A program made the position numbers and the translations under genes. Of a stretch of DNA of 64,000 nt, positions 1-11,080 are shown one piece after another. Origin of the DNA: Catonia carolina (taxonomy: Eukaryota; Arthropoda; Insecta; Hemiptera; Achilidae). How positions within the stretch are numbered: the stretch's first letter is position 1; the number at the start of each line of letters is the position of its first letter. The notes below the pieces were generated by a model. That model was not told the origin of the DNA, did no database searches, and saw nothing but the letters and a program-made list of their open reading frames with translations. Location: positions 19,478,048 to 19,542,047 of the forward strand of contig JAQMRL010000012.1 of assembly GCA_035578175.1 (NCBI GenBank), given 5' to 3'.

Positions 1-117
1 TCTCGGCTTCACCCAGGTATGATTTTGTTTTACTTCAATATTTTTTAAATCAGGCTTATAAACAAATCAAAAATAACATTTTCTGGTTTTAAAAACTCTG
101 ATGTAATATATTTACCC

Positions 118-500
118 ACAGCAAACATGTGGAATGTTAAATTATTTGAACTTGATCTGCTAGTTACAGGGCTACAAAACATAATTGTGTTTCTTATCAC
201 ATGATAAGCCAATTATATGATTGAAGCATTTAAGAACAGAAGAGGCAGAGGTTTAAAAGAGACTAATCAGAGTTATCTCCTCTGAGAATAATGAATTTCA
301 TTATACAGCCAGCCCCTGTGTTGAACGAAGTGTTCGTGTATTTTGAAGGGTGTAAAGTAGATGCTTTTTAGAGAGCCTGGCATGCTGATAAGCATACTTT
401 TTTACTCAGTGAGGAAGGCAATAGTAAACCACCTCACTCCTCGTTTTACTTAGTAAAGCCTCTAGAGGTTTAAACCAGCCTTTCATATGATGACCTAAAC
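118..500 (-). repeat. Family B SINE-like repeat, near full length
   Basis: In minus orientation this matches copies at 8133-8512, 28704-29105, 48400-48775 and 48780-49028. Shared landmarks are a hairpin CAGCC-GAAA-GGCTG, the palindrome AACCTCTAGAGGTT, the phrase AGCATGCCAGGCCCTCC, and a 3' part with GATCGAGTGCAAATAATTTA. No coding frame is present. The unit length of ~390 bp and dispersed placement suggest a SINE or another non-autonomous element, but no clear tRNA A/B box pair was found. Confidence 0.8.
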
Positions 501-539
501 AATATATACTATATATTATACATATTTGGACACCACCAC

Positions 540-1250
540 AAAGTTTCAGCTATTTACCTCGTTCGGAACATATTTTGGTTCAATTTTTAAACACCGTTAT
601 TAGCTTTTACAGCTCATTTTTGTAATCGTCGATAATTTTTTAGGTGCACTGTAGGTAACATCTTCACCGAATTTCACCCATCTAGTCCACCTGTACCTGA
701 GTAAACTGAAAATATTGATTTAAGTGTTGAACACTGTTTTCAACACCTTAAGGGTAAACTTTTAGAATTGTTGAGTGAGTAATTTTTTAGCGTCAATATA
801 CGTAACATCTCCACCGAGTTTTCAGCCATAGAACTCATCCAAAACTTAGTAAATAAAAAGTATCGGTTTACGGGTTGGACACCCTTTTCAACCTTTCAGG
901 AGTAAATTTTGAAAATTCTTAAGGGGTAAATTTTTTTAGTCGTACACAACATCACCAAAATTCAGCCATCTATTTCGTCTGGGACTTAGTAAACAATAAA
1001 ATATATTGGTTTAAGGGTTGAACACTATTTTCCTCCATACAGGAGTACATTTCGGAAATGGATAAGGGGTAATTTTTGTAGTATATATAAGTAACATTTT
1101 CACTGAATTTCAGCCATGCTTAAATGTCCAAGCTAAGCTTGTCCGAAACTTAGTAAAAGGAAAATATTGTTTTAAGGGTTATACACCTTTTTCAAAACCT
1201 TAACGGTGAAATATTATAAACATGTACTATGTATAAATTTTCTCTTTACC
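540..1250. repeat. Degenerate tandem repeat, unit about 150 bp
   Basis: Four to five diverged units follow one another. Each carries a GTAACATCTTCACCGAATTT-like block, then a CAGCCAT motif, then ACTTAGTAAA, then GGTTTAAGGGTTGAACAC, then TTCAACCTTAAGGGTAAA. Phrases recur roughly every 130-160 bp (near 655, 785, 940 and 1085). No long open frame spans it. Confidence 0.7.
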
Positions 1251-1359
1251 CTAAAGGGAACATTCCCTCCAAATTTGAGCTTACTAGCTGTTATGCAAAT
1301 AGAAGAATTAGTGATAAGTGTGTCATTCAGTGAAGGCTTTCCCATTTAAATACACTATA

Positions 1360-1560
1360 GATAAAAAAGGAAAGTACATATTGTTTTCACGTCGATTTTT
1401 TTGAAGTCGAGTTTTCACCGGAAATACATGTTTTCAGGCCCCTTTAACCCAGCACACACGTTTTCAACGATTAGGCTTTGAGTGTGTGTGTGTGTGTGTG
1501 TAGAAAATATTTTAAGAACGGAATATCGTACGATAATAAAACTTGAAATTTAAGGGAAGA
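1360..1560 (+). repeat. Family A head fragment
   Basis: It contains AGTACATATTGTTTTCACG, the inverted TCGATTT/AAGTCGAG block, a GT tract at ~1480-1501 and AAGAACGGAATATCGTACGA, all hallmarks of the 5' half of family A. The opening ACTTTCTCTTGCC is lost. Confidence 0.75.
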
Positions 1561-2279
1561 CTGTACTTTATATCCTGCCAATGTAAAATTTACTATTTTT
1601 AGGTACATTTTTCACAAGATTGGTAAACGATAGGGAAATGAAACTTCACTTACTTGTAGTTGTCGGGTTGCTCGAGCTACTGAAATTATCGCAACTTAAT
1701 CCGTTAAACCATAAAGTTAAAAATAGAATAAGGAATAACATAAAATTTTTACAAATTTTTTTTACGGTATTTTACATATTAATAATTTTTGTAGCTTTTG
1801 AGGAAGTCATAAAAGTACCGGAATGTACAAGATAAATAACTGGTAAAAATTTCAGCTTGGTATATTTAATGGTTTCCGAGAAAAATATACCTAAATGTTA
1901 AAAATCTAAATTTACGGGAACGGGCAAAAACACAAAAAGGCATAAATCAAAAACAAAATGTACACAAACAAATACTTAAATTTTCTATCAACATTTGGTT
2001 AGAAAGCTTAACCAACAGCTGGGAGTATTAAAAACAGTAATGCAGATATTTTAAAAACTAAAATTCCCTTTGCTCTAAAACGATCGGTATAAAATTATGA
2101 AAAATATTCGTTCTTGATGACACGACAAATTTTTCAGGGTAAACTTCCTAAAAACTTAATTTTTTCATTAAAATAATTTTTTTCACGTAATATGTGTTTT
2201 TGTGGTTGACCTCGGTCTGAACTATTGAAAAACATAAAGAACCGAAATTCGAAATTTTCAGTTAAAACCATCATACAGA
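1561..2279. other. AT-rich stretch without a recognised gene
   Basis: A 71-codon frame at 1620-1835 encodes a lysine- and isoleucine-rich peptide with a hydrophobic C-terminal part. It has no splice-site context or motif that I recognise and is probably chance. Nothing else is supported here. Confidence 0.5.
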
Positions 2280-2800
2280 TTCGTCCTAAGTTAGGTATCA
2301 TGAGAACCGATCCGAACATTTTCATCAAAAGCGATCAACTGAAAGTAGTTTATACGTGCGATAACCTCAAAAACAGCTCCTACGATTTTTTTTTAAAATT
2401 CGCCTCATGTTTTATGCTTTGCAATATTCGGGTAAGAGCTCTACGTCTGCTAAAATTCCTGAGAGGGCTGTGCTCTTGTAATAAAACATTTTTTTTTTAA
2501 AGATTGGTGCCCTAATATGCATTTTTTGGGCAAAGTGTATTCAATGATTGTTGTAGCTAATCAAAAAACCTACAATTTTAATTTCAAGAATTTGTTTGTA
2601 CCGAGGCTAGTTTAGCGCCAATTAGTGACTAAAAGTGTTTTTATTTCTTACAGAGGTTGATTTTCATTTTGCGTCATTCACTCTTAGTAAAAATTAAGTT
2701 ATGTTTTTTTTATTTAACTTTGTTTACTACTAATGATTAAACATAGGTTAAATTTTTCATTATTAATATTAGAAAGAGAAAGTCGCGTGACTCCGACTTA
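2280..2800 (+). repeat. Family A copy, middle and tail
   Basis: It holds the CGAACATTTTCATCAAAA block, the CTCCTACGATTTTTTTT block, the ATATGCATTTT block and the tail (TTTTGCGTCATTCACTC ... AGAGAAAGTCGCGTGA). The tail hairpin is degraded. Confidence 0.8.
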
Positions 2801-2804
2801 AAAA

Positions 2805-3757
2805 TAAGAAAATTCGCTAATTGACGCTAAATTTGGCTCTGTAGGAAAAAAAACTTGAAATGTAGAGTTTTTTCCTACAATTTTGATTTACGACTCTTTG
2901 TCGCAATATTTAAAATCCCAAATTCTTACCAAATTTTATGAGAAAATACAGAAAATCACTAATTGACGCTATTGACGGATTTTAGGAAAAGAATATTTAA
3001 AAATAAAAGTTGTAGATTTTTAATTTCCCAAATTATATTATTACAGACTTTTCCCTAAAATTCTTATTAAGGCCTTATTCTTATTAATTTTAAAAAACAA
3101 TTTTAAATAACAATTTAACAGCCTCCTCGAGAATTTTAACCGACATGGCGCTTACCTCATCTTGTAGGGAATAAAACATTTAGTAAATATAGTTGGGAGC
3201 TGACTTGTTTGGTAGTGCGAGGGGGATGAAGTGAAAGGGGGCCTGGTACTGTAGTAGTTATTCGAAATGGTTTATGAGTAATATTTTCAGAAGAGCGCAA
3301 ACTAATGGTATTATTACTACTACTAGGTTATAGGAGGAAGGGAGTCGTACAAACAATCCTCCTCCACCCGAATTCCTTACGCTATCAATCTAGTGAACTC
3401 CCATCTATAAGGTAATTTTTGAACAATCGTAGAAGTCGTTTCCGAAAAAATCGCAAAAAATTAAAAACTGCACGAATGAACTACTACTTCCGGTTGACCG
3501 ATTTTGATGGAAATTTTGTACCTAACTTCCGTTCTAAGTTTCGATTTCGTACAAAATTCACTTGTTGAAACATATTTTCATGCGCGCACGCGCGCACACA
3601 CACACAGACTAATCGTTAAAAACTTGTATTTTTAGTAAGTTCAGGGGGCCTGAAAACGTGTATTTCTGGTGAAAACTCGATTTCTAAAAACCGATATGAA
3701 AACAATACTTTCCTTCCTTACACATTCATATAGGGCAAGAGAAAGTAAACATTTTCT
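2805..3757 (-). repeat. Family A copy, interrupted by a MITE
   Basis: Minus-strand copy running from the duplicated middle segment near 2810 to the head GGGCAAGAGAAAGTAAA near 3735-3750. It is interrupted by a ~220-bp element at 3189-3408. A CA tract at ~3597-3606 marks the variable dinucleotide block. Confidence 0.85.
3189..3408. mobile_element. Short MITE inserted in family A
   Basis: The ends are imperfect inverted repeats: TATAGTTGGGAGCTGACTTG on the left, and on the right the reverse complement TATAGATGGGAGTTCACTAG. The interior is more GC-rich than its surroundings and has no coding frame. Family A sequence continues on both sides. The superfamily is unassigned. Confidence 0.6.
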
Positions 3758-4095
3758 ACATATATATATATGAGAGGTTTATGAATCTAACATGTTATAA
3801 AATGACAAATATGTGAGTATTGAATTCACGATCATAGTTGACAACTTTTTTAAAATTACAATTTACAACTTTAAATGTACTGTACGTTTCGAAGACCGTT
3901 TAGTTCAGTGCTTAAATTAGGATTCGAGTTTAATTAACGAATGACGCAAATAATTTGGCAAGGTTTCTTTACAACAATTACAATTTGTTAACGCTACCTG
4001 TAGATTTGACAACACTGTTATTAATTCATCATCTACATAATTATTAAGGTATAAAATTTAGCACACATGATAATTAATGTGAATTTGGAACCAAA
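3758..4095. other. No recognised feature
   Basis: AT-rich sequence between two repeat copies. No open frame, inverted repeat or recognisable transposon motif was seen. Confidence 0.5.
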
Positions 4096-4345
4096 GTTAT
4101 ACTCGCCTCGAATTATGTTTAACCTCAAAAGGAGTTGACTACAAAAGTTACCTACAGAATAAAGTGATGCGAACACTCATACGATTTCCTTTTGCCAATG
4201 TAATTAATGAAAACATAACTTAATTTAATCATGAGTGGATGACGCTAAATAAAAATCAACCACTCCACACATTTTTATGAGCAAAATATGGAAAAACACT
4301 AACTGACACTAAACTAAGTGCTGTAAAATAATACTTTTTTAACCC
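4096..4345 (-). repeat. Family A tail, copy 1 of a flanking pair
   Basis: Contains TTTGCCAATG, TAATCATGAGTGGATGACGC and CACTAACTGACACTAAAC, the minus-strand tail of family A. The same diverged variant recurs at 5480-5735, so the two copies flank a LINE fragment. Confidence 0.7.
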
Positions 4346-4559
4346 TAGTAGGCTAAGTGTATGTTGCAATCAGTTCATCAGAATAATAAGCAACCCCGTA
4401 ACCCAATGAGATAAGGATAATATTAATGACGTGTACATAAGGTACAGTTTTGTACAGAATCAGGCCAACTATTCCTGAGAACGTACGATTAATTGAATTC
4501 GACAATAGAAGCACTCCGGTAGCCATTGTATAGAATTCAAATTCGTAATAAAGTACAAA

Positions 4560-5300
4560 AAAAACCTTCATACTTCATACTTTACGGGTTCAAGTACCTC
4601 TGGGAGATAATACAACCAACGACCAGCGAAAAGGAAGCGAACAACAAAACAACAACAGACAAGGGAAAATGGCCGGTGCACTTCGTGGAACTCACACTCA
4701 AGAAGAAACCATCCTCAAAGCAACACAAAATTAGACTTTATAATACTGTGATGAACCCTGTGTGTCTGTACGCGAGTGAGTGGGTTAAAATGACTGGGAA
4801 GACTGGTCTGAGAGAAGCAGAGAATTTTGGAGAAAGATCCTCCGCAAGATAACGGTCCAAAGATACTACACGGATAATATAAATTACGAGGTCAAGAAGA
4901 ACTGTGCAAGGAAAATTAACGATTAATGGAAACGAATAGAAAAAGAAGAATAACATTTTACGGATATCTGTATAGAATCTATGACAACCAGTTGACAAAA
5001 CAAATTTTTAAAACACTAAAAATGGACCTAAGGTGTGTAATAAATGGTTTAAAGAAGTCAGAAAGGATATTGAGGATCTGGAATAAACCGAGATAACTTA
5101 ATGAACTGAACCTAATTCAGACAACTAATTACGGACTTAAGGGTTTTCGTGAAGAGCAAAAACAGAACCCCGGGCGGACAGAAGGAAAAAGAAAAGCATA
5201 TTACAGTGAGCGATTGCTGAGAATGTTGGCTGCAAAAAGAGCTTCCAGAAATGTCTAAAATCACCTGACGTGACCTAAAATTTGCCTTATACGAGGAAAA
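4560..5300 (+). pseudogene. LINE reverse transcriptase C-terminal relic
   Basis: Conceptual translation gives FKYLWEIIQPTTSEKEANNK, typical of the reverse transcriptase/thumb junction of non-LTR elements (FKYLG...SEKE). It continues with IRLYNTVMNPVCLYASEW and, after a frame break, RRITFYGYLYRI, the usual C-terminal block ending in a GHL/GYL R motif. Several stops and frame shifts interrupt it, so it is a dead 5'-truncated copy. The minus-strand fragment at 44480-44740 looks like the upstream part of the same family, and 54470-54860 like a relative. Clade is uncertain. Confidence 0.75.
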
Positions 5301-5479
5301 AGAACTACCTTTACTAAGTCTTCGTCTCCTTCATCTACTTTACCTCTTCGTCTCCGTACATCAGCTGACTCGCAGCGACGAAGTTACCGCTAGACCAATT
5401 CGGTGGGTAAAATTATAAGATCTCGGACGCAAGGAATCTCGTGCAGAGATCTTGTGTGCAAGATGTTTTGTAAACTTTC

Positions 5480-5735
5480 CACCAAAGTTTTACTAGCGTG
5501 AAATTAAAATTATCCTTCGAAGGGGTCGGTTACAAAAGTTGATTGAAAATAAAATTAAGTGTAAACGTTTACACGACTTTCTCTTGTAAATGTAAATAAT
5601 GTAAAACATAACTTAATTTAATCGTGAGTGGATGATGCTAAATGAAAACCCCTCTTCACACATTTTGATGAGCAAAAATATGAAAATCCCCAATTGATTT
5701 ACAATAAGTTCAGCAAAAATTAATACTTGAAACAA
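5480..5735 (-). repeat. Family A tail, copy 2 of a flanking pair
   Basis: Begins like 4096-4345 (ACCAAAGTT.TACT) and shares its ACATAACTTAATTTAATC block and ACTTTCTCTTG motif. The pairing suggests that either a duplication or an insertion separated two related tails. Confidence 0.7.
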
Positions 5736-5779
5736 AAGTGTAGATTCATTACTATCTCTTGCGCTATATGAGAACTATA

Positions 5780-5957
5780 TAAAAAATGAAAAGTGACGGA
5801 ATATGTTCCAGTTGGAAGAAGGGAGGTGGGAAGACCTCGAAGAAGATGGCAGTAGTCGAGATGTACGGTGCTTGTGTAGACGTACAGGATGGTTTGTGAG
5901 CTCGGAACAGGCTTATGCCTAATCCTTGATAGTAAGAAGAAGAAGATAAAAGAAGAA
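5780..5957 (+). mobile_element. LINE 3' end with AAGAAG tail
   Basis: Translation gives EYVPVGRREVGRPRRRW, the GRP[RK]-R-W signature found at the C-terminus of many non-LTR retrotransposons. It is followed by GGAACAGGCTTATGCCTAATCC and an AAGAAG-rich tail. The same 3' end with the same type of tail occurs at 63370-63570, which shows it is a retrotransposed 3' terminus. Confidence 0.75.
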
Positions 5958-7490
5958 AGTATTGGTTTCATATTCATTTTTCGAAATCAAGTTTTCACCG
6001 GATATCCACGTTTTCAGGACCCCTGAACAAAAAAAAACCATGTTTTAGTAATTTGTTTAAATGTGTTTTTGGTGCGTGAACAAAATATCTCAAGAAAAGA
6101 ATAGCGTACGAAGTTGAAACTTGGAACTTATATAGTACCACTACGGGAGCTGACACGAACATTTTCATCAAAATTAATCAACCGGAAGCAGTAGTAGTAG
6201 TAGCAGTACGATTTTCTCAAAAACGGTTCTTACGTTTTTTAAAAATCGGCTCATTTACTTTTATACGCTCTAAAAGTTAGGGTAAGCGCCACATCTGCTA
6301 AAATTATTAGAGGGGTCTGTACTCTCGTAGGAAAAAATATTTTTTTAAGATTGCGGCCGTAATATGCATTCTAGGGCAGAAGACTTAAACACCAAATTTA
6401 CTTACAACTTTTATTAAAAACATTTTTTTTTGTCAAACGCTTAGTTTCGCGTCAATTAATGATTTTCTGTATTTTTTCATCAAAATCGGTTATAAAATTA
6501 ATTTTCTTAATGTTGCGGCCATAGTACGCATTTTGCGATAAAAATTTATTTACAGTAAATTTCGGTTATTGGAATAAATGCTTTGGGTCGAAACCATTGC
6601 AATATAACTTCTATATAAACATTTCTGGTTATAGGAATATGGAATTAAAATATATTTTGACTTGCAGGAATGTTCCTGGAAGTCAGTAAGCTTTTGAAGA
6701 GACAAGAACTCGTGATGGACAAGTGGAGAGGCCATAGAAACGCAAATATGAAAAGAAAACGCTGTGGGAAAGAGTCTGCAGTTGACCAAGCATTACTAAA
6801 ATGGTTTCAAGATAAACGCAAGTGTCATGTGACTTGCACTTGAAAAAAAGCTAACGGAATAGCAAAAAATTTAAATATTAATGTTTTTAAAGCTACGAGT
6901 TGATGGTTATCCAGGTGGAAGTCCAGAAAACAAATTTGTTTAAAAAACACTCGAAGAGGCTGCCGATACATCAAGAGAAAATGCACATTCTTGGATAGCT
7001 GACGTTCTTCCAACATTAGGCCTACTTGAGAACTAAGAATTGTGTTGTATTTACATTTGCAATGAAACTTTACTCTATTATCGTACTGCTCCAGATGGTT
7101 CTCTTTGCTTTAAAAAAGAAAAGTTAACTAATGAACTATACTTGGGCCACCCTGAATGGCGTTGTTTCGGTGAATGGAATAATTCACTCCAGCAAAACGC
7201 CTATTCCAATAACCCGAATTGACTGTAATTAAAGCTATAGGAAATAAAAGACTCTATAACTTTTATGTCAAGCATTTTTTTCTACAGACCCTAGTTTAGC
7301 GTCATTCAGTGATTTCCCGTACTTTTAAGTCGAACAGATAGATTTTCATTTTGTGTCATTCACACATGATTAGAATTAGGTTATGTTTTTCGTATTACAT
7401 TGTATACTCATGATTAAACTTAGGTTACATTTTAAATTAATTACATAGACAAGAGAAAGGTGTGTGAGTGTTTCACACCAGATTTTTCAA
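5958..7490 (+). repeat. Family A copy carrying a Tigger insertion
   Basis: Head from AGTATTGGTTTCATATTC, middle blocks to ~6552, then the inserted element 6553-7225. The rest (ATTAAAGCTATAGGAAAT ... GACAAGAGAAAGG, hairpin GTGTGAGTGTTTCACAC) resumes on the far side. Confidence 0.85.
6553..7225 (+). mobile_element. Tigger/pogo DNA transposon relic with TA duplication
   Basis: Ends are inverted: CAGTAAATTTCGGTTATTGG on the left and the reverse complement CAGTCAATTCGGGTTATTGG on the right, each flanked by TA (6551-6552 and 7226-7227). Inside are fragments of a pogo/Tigger transposase. HSWIADVLPTL is near 6990-7020, and a catalytic block near 7050-7120 reads CNETLLYYRTAPDGSLCFK, where family members have an NADE-type motif; the first catalytic aspartate appears replaced by asparagine. 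Multiple stops and a size of 673 bp show an internally deleted, dead copy. Confidence 0.88.
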
Positions 7491-8064
7491 ATCCTAGTAA
7501 AGGTAGTAACTTTTAAACGGATTTAAATACTATACAGTGGTTACCGGTGTACTATAATGGTTGGGGTTCCATTAACCATACTCTTTTAGGAACGGTCGGC
7601 CTGAGACTGCACAAGATCAAATCTCTTTTACACATCATACTCATCTCATTGGATCATAAGGTTAGTAATTATTCTTAAATTGAACAATTTGCAACGTACA
7701 CACATTAGAGATTAAAACAAAGTTTTTAAATGTTCATAAGTCGTAGAAGTGTCATGTGATACTGTGGCACAATTCAGCTGTCTTACGCGAATCAATAGGA
7801 TACGTGACAAAAATTGAGCAGCTTCATTAGCATTTAAATTATTGTGATTCCAATGACACAGAATTTGTTTCGGGGCAACGATCAGTGAGCAATACTGTGT
7901 CAAGTACACAGTTCAATATTGAGATTTACTGAACAATATTTCAACTGAACTTAATCTACCGGAAAAAAGTGTTCTTTGGTAAGAAATTAACATTTTTCCT
8001 CTTATTTAAAATTTGTATTTTTCAACGTACTTAGTGACTCCTTGAAGCCAAAAATTGTATTTTA
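7491..8064. other. Unassigned stretch, possible RNase H remnant on minus strand
   Basis: A 65-codon minus-strand frame (7712-7909) reads ILCHWNHNNLNANEAAQFLS, vaguely like the H-W ... GNE-AD-LA block of LINE-encoded RNase H. The match is weak and no catalytic context is visible. The rest is AT-rich without a recognised feature. Confidence 0.3.
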
Positions 8065-9205
8065 TATTTTTTTTTACTTTTTCTTCCCCTACATGAATAT
8101 AGGGAAGGAATGTATTATTTTAATATCTGGTTTTGTTGTTTAGGTAATTATACGAAAGGCAGGTTTGAACCTTTACTAAGTAAAATAAGGTTAGAGATGG
8201 TTTACAATTGCCTTCCTCACTGAGTGAAAAGAATGCTTGTCAGCATGCCAGGCCCTTCAAAAAGCACCTACTTTTCACTCTGCAAATGACAAAGGTGTCA
8301 TTCACCTCAGGGTCTGGCTGTAAAATGAGATTCATTACTCTCAGAGGAGATAACTCTGACTAGAGTCTTTTACACCTCTATCTCTTCAGTTCTTAAATGA
8401 TTCAGTCATATAACTGGCTGACCACGTGATAAGAAACATAACTATTTTTTGTAGCCCTGGAACTAGCAGATCGAGTGCAAATAATTTAACACTTCACTTG
8501 TTATGGGCAAATAACATTTATAATTATTACTCCAAACCGATTTTTTACCGGAAATACAGGTTTTTAGGCTCCTAAACCCCAAAACCATGTTTTTGGCGAT
8601 TGATCTGTGTGTGAGTCTGTGTTTGAACAAAACATCTCAAGCACGGAATAGCGTGCAGAGCTGAAACTTGGAACTTAAGTTAGGTATCACTAGGAGAACC
8701 GACACGAATATTTATATCAAAATCGGCCAACCAGAAGTAGTAGTTAATTCGTACAATTTTTCACTTTTAGCAATGTTCTCAAAAACGGGTCCTACGAATT
8801 TATTTTAAATCGCCGTAACTACTACATTTATTTATTCTCTACAAGACAGAGAAATTCGTGGTGATTCTGCTAAATTCTTCGAAAGGCTGTACTCTCGTAG
8901 TAATGGTTTTTTTAAAGATTGTGACCTTAATATACAGGGCAAAAACGTAGTAACAAAGTTGTAAATAATTAATAAACATACAAAGTTTATTTTAAATGTT
9001 TTTTCTACAATGCATCAATAAATCATTTTTTGTATTTTTCTCAACAAAATCGGTAACAATATGGCCTTTATACGATTGGATGCATTTTATGACAAAAACG
9101 TATTTAATCAAAGATAAAGGCAATTAAAATGCCTAATACTTTATTTTAAGCATTTTTCTCGACAGAGACTAGTTTAAAGGTAATTAGTGATTTTCCGTAT
9201 ATTTT
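8065..9205 (+). repeat. Family A copy split by a family B insertion
   Basis: A degraded head (TACATGAATATAGGGAAGGAA near 8090-8112) is cut by family B at 8133-8512. The head continues at ~8535 (ACCGATTTTTTACCGGAAAT) and runs through all middle blocks to 9200, where the next head begins. The tail segment is missing. Confidence 0.8.
8133..8512 (+). repeat. Family B SINE-like repeat
   Basis: Carries TTTACTAAGTAAAA, CCTTCCTCACTGAGTGAAAA, CAGCATGCCAGGCCC, the ATAACTCTGACTAG block and GATCGAGTGCAAATAATTTA. It is inserted into family A, so it is younger than that copy. Confidence 0.85.
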
Positions 9206-10310
9206 TACTTTCTCTTGCCTATATGAATATATAGGAAGGAAAGTATTGTTTTCATGTCGATTTTTCGAAATCGAGTTTTCACCCGATCTATACGTTTTCA
9301 GACCCCCTGAACCCAAAAAACATGTTTTTAGCGATTGGTCTGTGTGTATGTCTGTGCATACAAAATATCTCAAGAACGGAACGTCGTACGAACTTGAAAC
9401 TTGAGTTACATACCCTTACCGGACCCGACACGAACATTTTCATCAAAATCGGTCAACCGGAAGTAGTAGTTTATTCGTGTAATTTTTCACTTTTTTGTGA
9501 TTTTCTCAAAAACTGGTCCTACGATTTTTTTTAAAATCGCCTGGTTTACTAAATTTTTTATTCTCTACAAGATAGGGTAGGCGTCATGTGTGCTGAAATT
9601 CTTGGTGAGGGTTTTTTTCTCGTAAAAACGTTGTTTTTTTAAGATTACGGCTTGAATATGCATTTTAGCGCAAAACTTTATATAATAAAAACTGTAGAGA
9701 ATTTAAAATCCTACAACTTTTATTTCAAACAATGTTTTATATAACGCTTAGTTTAGCGGTAATTTGCGATTTTCTGTTTTTTTCTCACGAAAATGTGTGA
9801 AAAATTGATTTTTTTAAGATTTCGGCCTTAGTATGCATTTTACAACAAAAGTATATATAATTAAATTTATCGAAAATTAAAAGATCTACAACTTTTATTT
9901 AGAGCATTTTCTCTACAGAGCCTAGTTTAGAGAGAAAGAGTGATTTTCCGTATTTCTAAGCCAAACTGAGATTGATTTTCATTTTGCGTCTTTCACTCAT
10001 GATTAAAATTAGGTTATGTTTATTGAGGTTAGTTTTTTGTTTATTTCTTATGTTTTATTACTAATGTTAGGTTTATTGTTAATTATTTGCACTGGCAAGA
10101 GAAAGTTGTGTGAGTGATTCACACCAGATTTTTAAGTAGAACAGAGGTATTTTTTCATATTACGTCATTCACTCATGATTAAAATTAGGTTATGTTTTGC
10201 ATATTACATTGTTAATTAATGTTTAAACATAGGGTATATTTTTAATTATTTATTTAGCAGGAGAAAGTCGTGTGAGTGTTTCACACCAGAATTTTGAACA
10301 TATTCTCCAG
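9206..10310 (+). repeat. Family A, nearly complete unit plus an extra tail
   Basis: Begins ACTTTCTCTTGCCTATATGA and runs through the head, a short TG tract, the CGGTCAACCGGAAGTAGTAG block and two copies of the ~190-bp middle segment. It then has one tail with a degraded hairpin ending near 10135. A second tail-only segment (10135-10310) ends AAAGTCGTGTGAGTGTTTCA. Confidence 0.9.
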
Positions 10311-10406
10311 CAAAATTTAAACAGTTGTCCCGTCATTCTGATTCTTTCTGATTCTCAGAACGTAGAGATCTTTACCTTGATAATTGAACCAATCGTGTCC
10401 GCTTAA

Positions 10407-11017
10407 GGCCGGGTGCAGATGGACGGCGCGTTACACCGGCCTTATTACTGAGCGGTAAGTTACATACATGAGCAGATAGTGAAGGACAGATGACAGAAAG
10501 GTAACGTACGTGACGCGACGTTGCATTTTTCAACGGTCAGTTCTACTTCGCCTTCGCGTTAACAACCCGTTGAAGCCGTAAAGTAGTTCATTGGCGTCAA
10601 TAGTTCACTACAGACGACCGTCAACGTTGTTAAATTTTTGCTGAGATCCCACTCCTAGTTCAGTTTCCGTTTTCACGCGAAATTGTATCATCACGTTACT
10701 TTGTCATGACGGAAATTGATATAGAAAACCTTGTACGAGAAGTGAAAAGGTATAGAGAAATTTGGGATATTTACTGCGAGAGATATGCTACAAACACGCC
10801 TAAACAGTGGGTGTACCCAAACACGTCTATTTTTCTTACAGTAAAGATATTTTATAAACTAGAAAAGAAAAGGCAACCTATTTTTTATATACCTCCATAC
10901 TCACACCGCGATAGACACATTGAACGGAGGAGGAACCGAACGCCGTTCGTGTGCACAACCGCTCACGTTGGCTGCGCGGTAACGGCGTGTCAACGCAACG
11001 TCCGTCTGTTATAGTCC
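10407..11017 (+). mobile_element. PIF/Harbinger-like deletion derivative with TAA duplication
   Basis: The left end GGCCGGGTGCAGATGGACGG resembles Harbinger termini. The right end read inward, GGACTATAACAGACGGACGT, shares the GG...CAGAYGGACG core. Both sides carry TAA (10404-10406 and 11018-11020), the TWA duplication expected of this superfamily. The interior holds one MADF-like exon but no transposase, so the 611-bp element is non-autonomous. Confidence 0.75.
10706..10811 (+). pseudogene. MADF/Myb-like exon fragment of a Harbinger accessory protein
   Basis: From ATG 10706 the frame reads LVREVKRYREIWDIYCERYA, then KQW near 10810. This fits the first helices of a MADF domain (basic-aromatic helix, then a W after ~25 residues), which PIF/Harbinger elements encode in their DNA-binding accessory protein. 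After the tryptophan the frame drifts into unrelated sequence up to 11014, consistent with a lost downstream exon or internal deletion. It lies wholly within 10407-11017. MADF assignment is from pattern only. Confidence 0.55.
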
Positions 11018-11080
11018 TAAATAGTATTCGAGCAAGCCTACCAAATGCAATGGTAAGTCCACTTTTTATCACAGGTTATT

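Noticed and set aside
1620..1835. 71-residue plus-strand frame
   Set aside because: Composition follows the AT bias, no homologous motif, no flanking splice or promoter signals.
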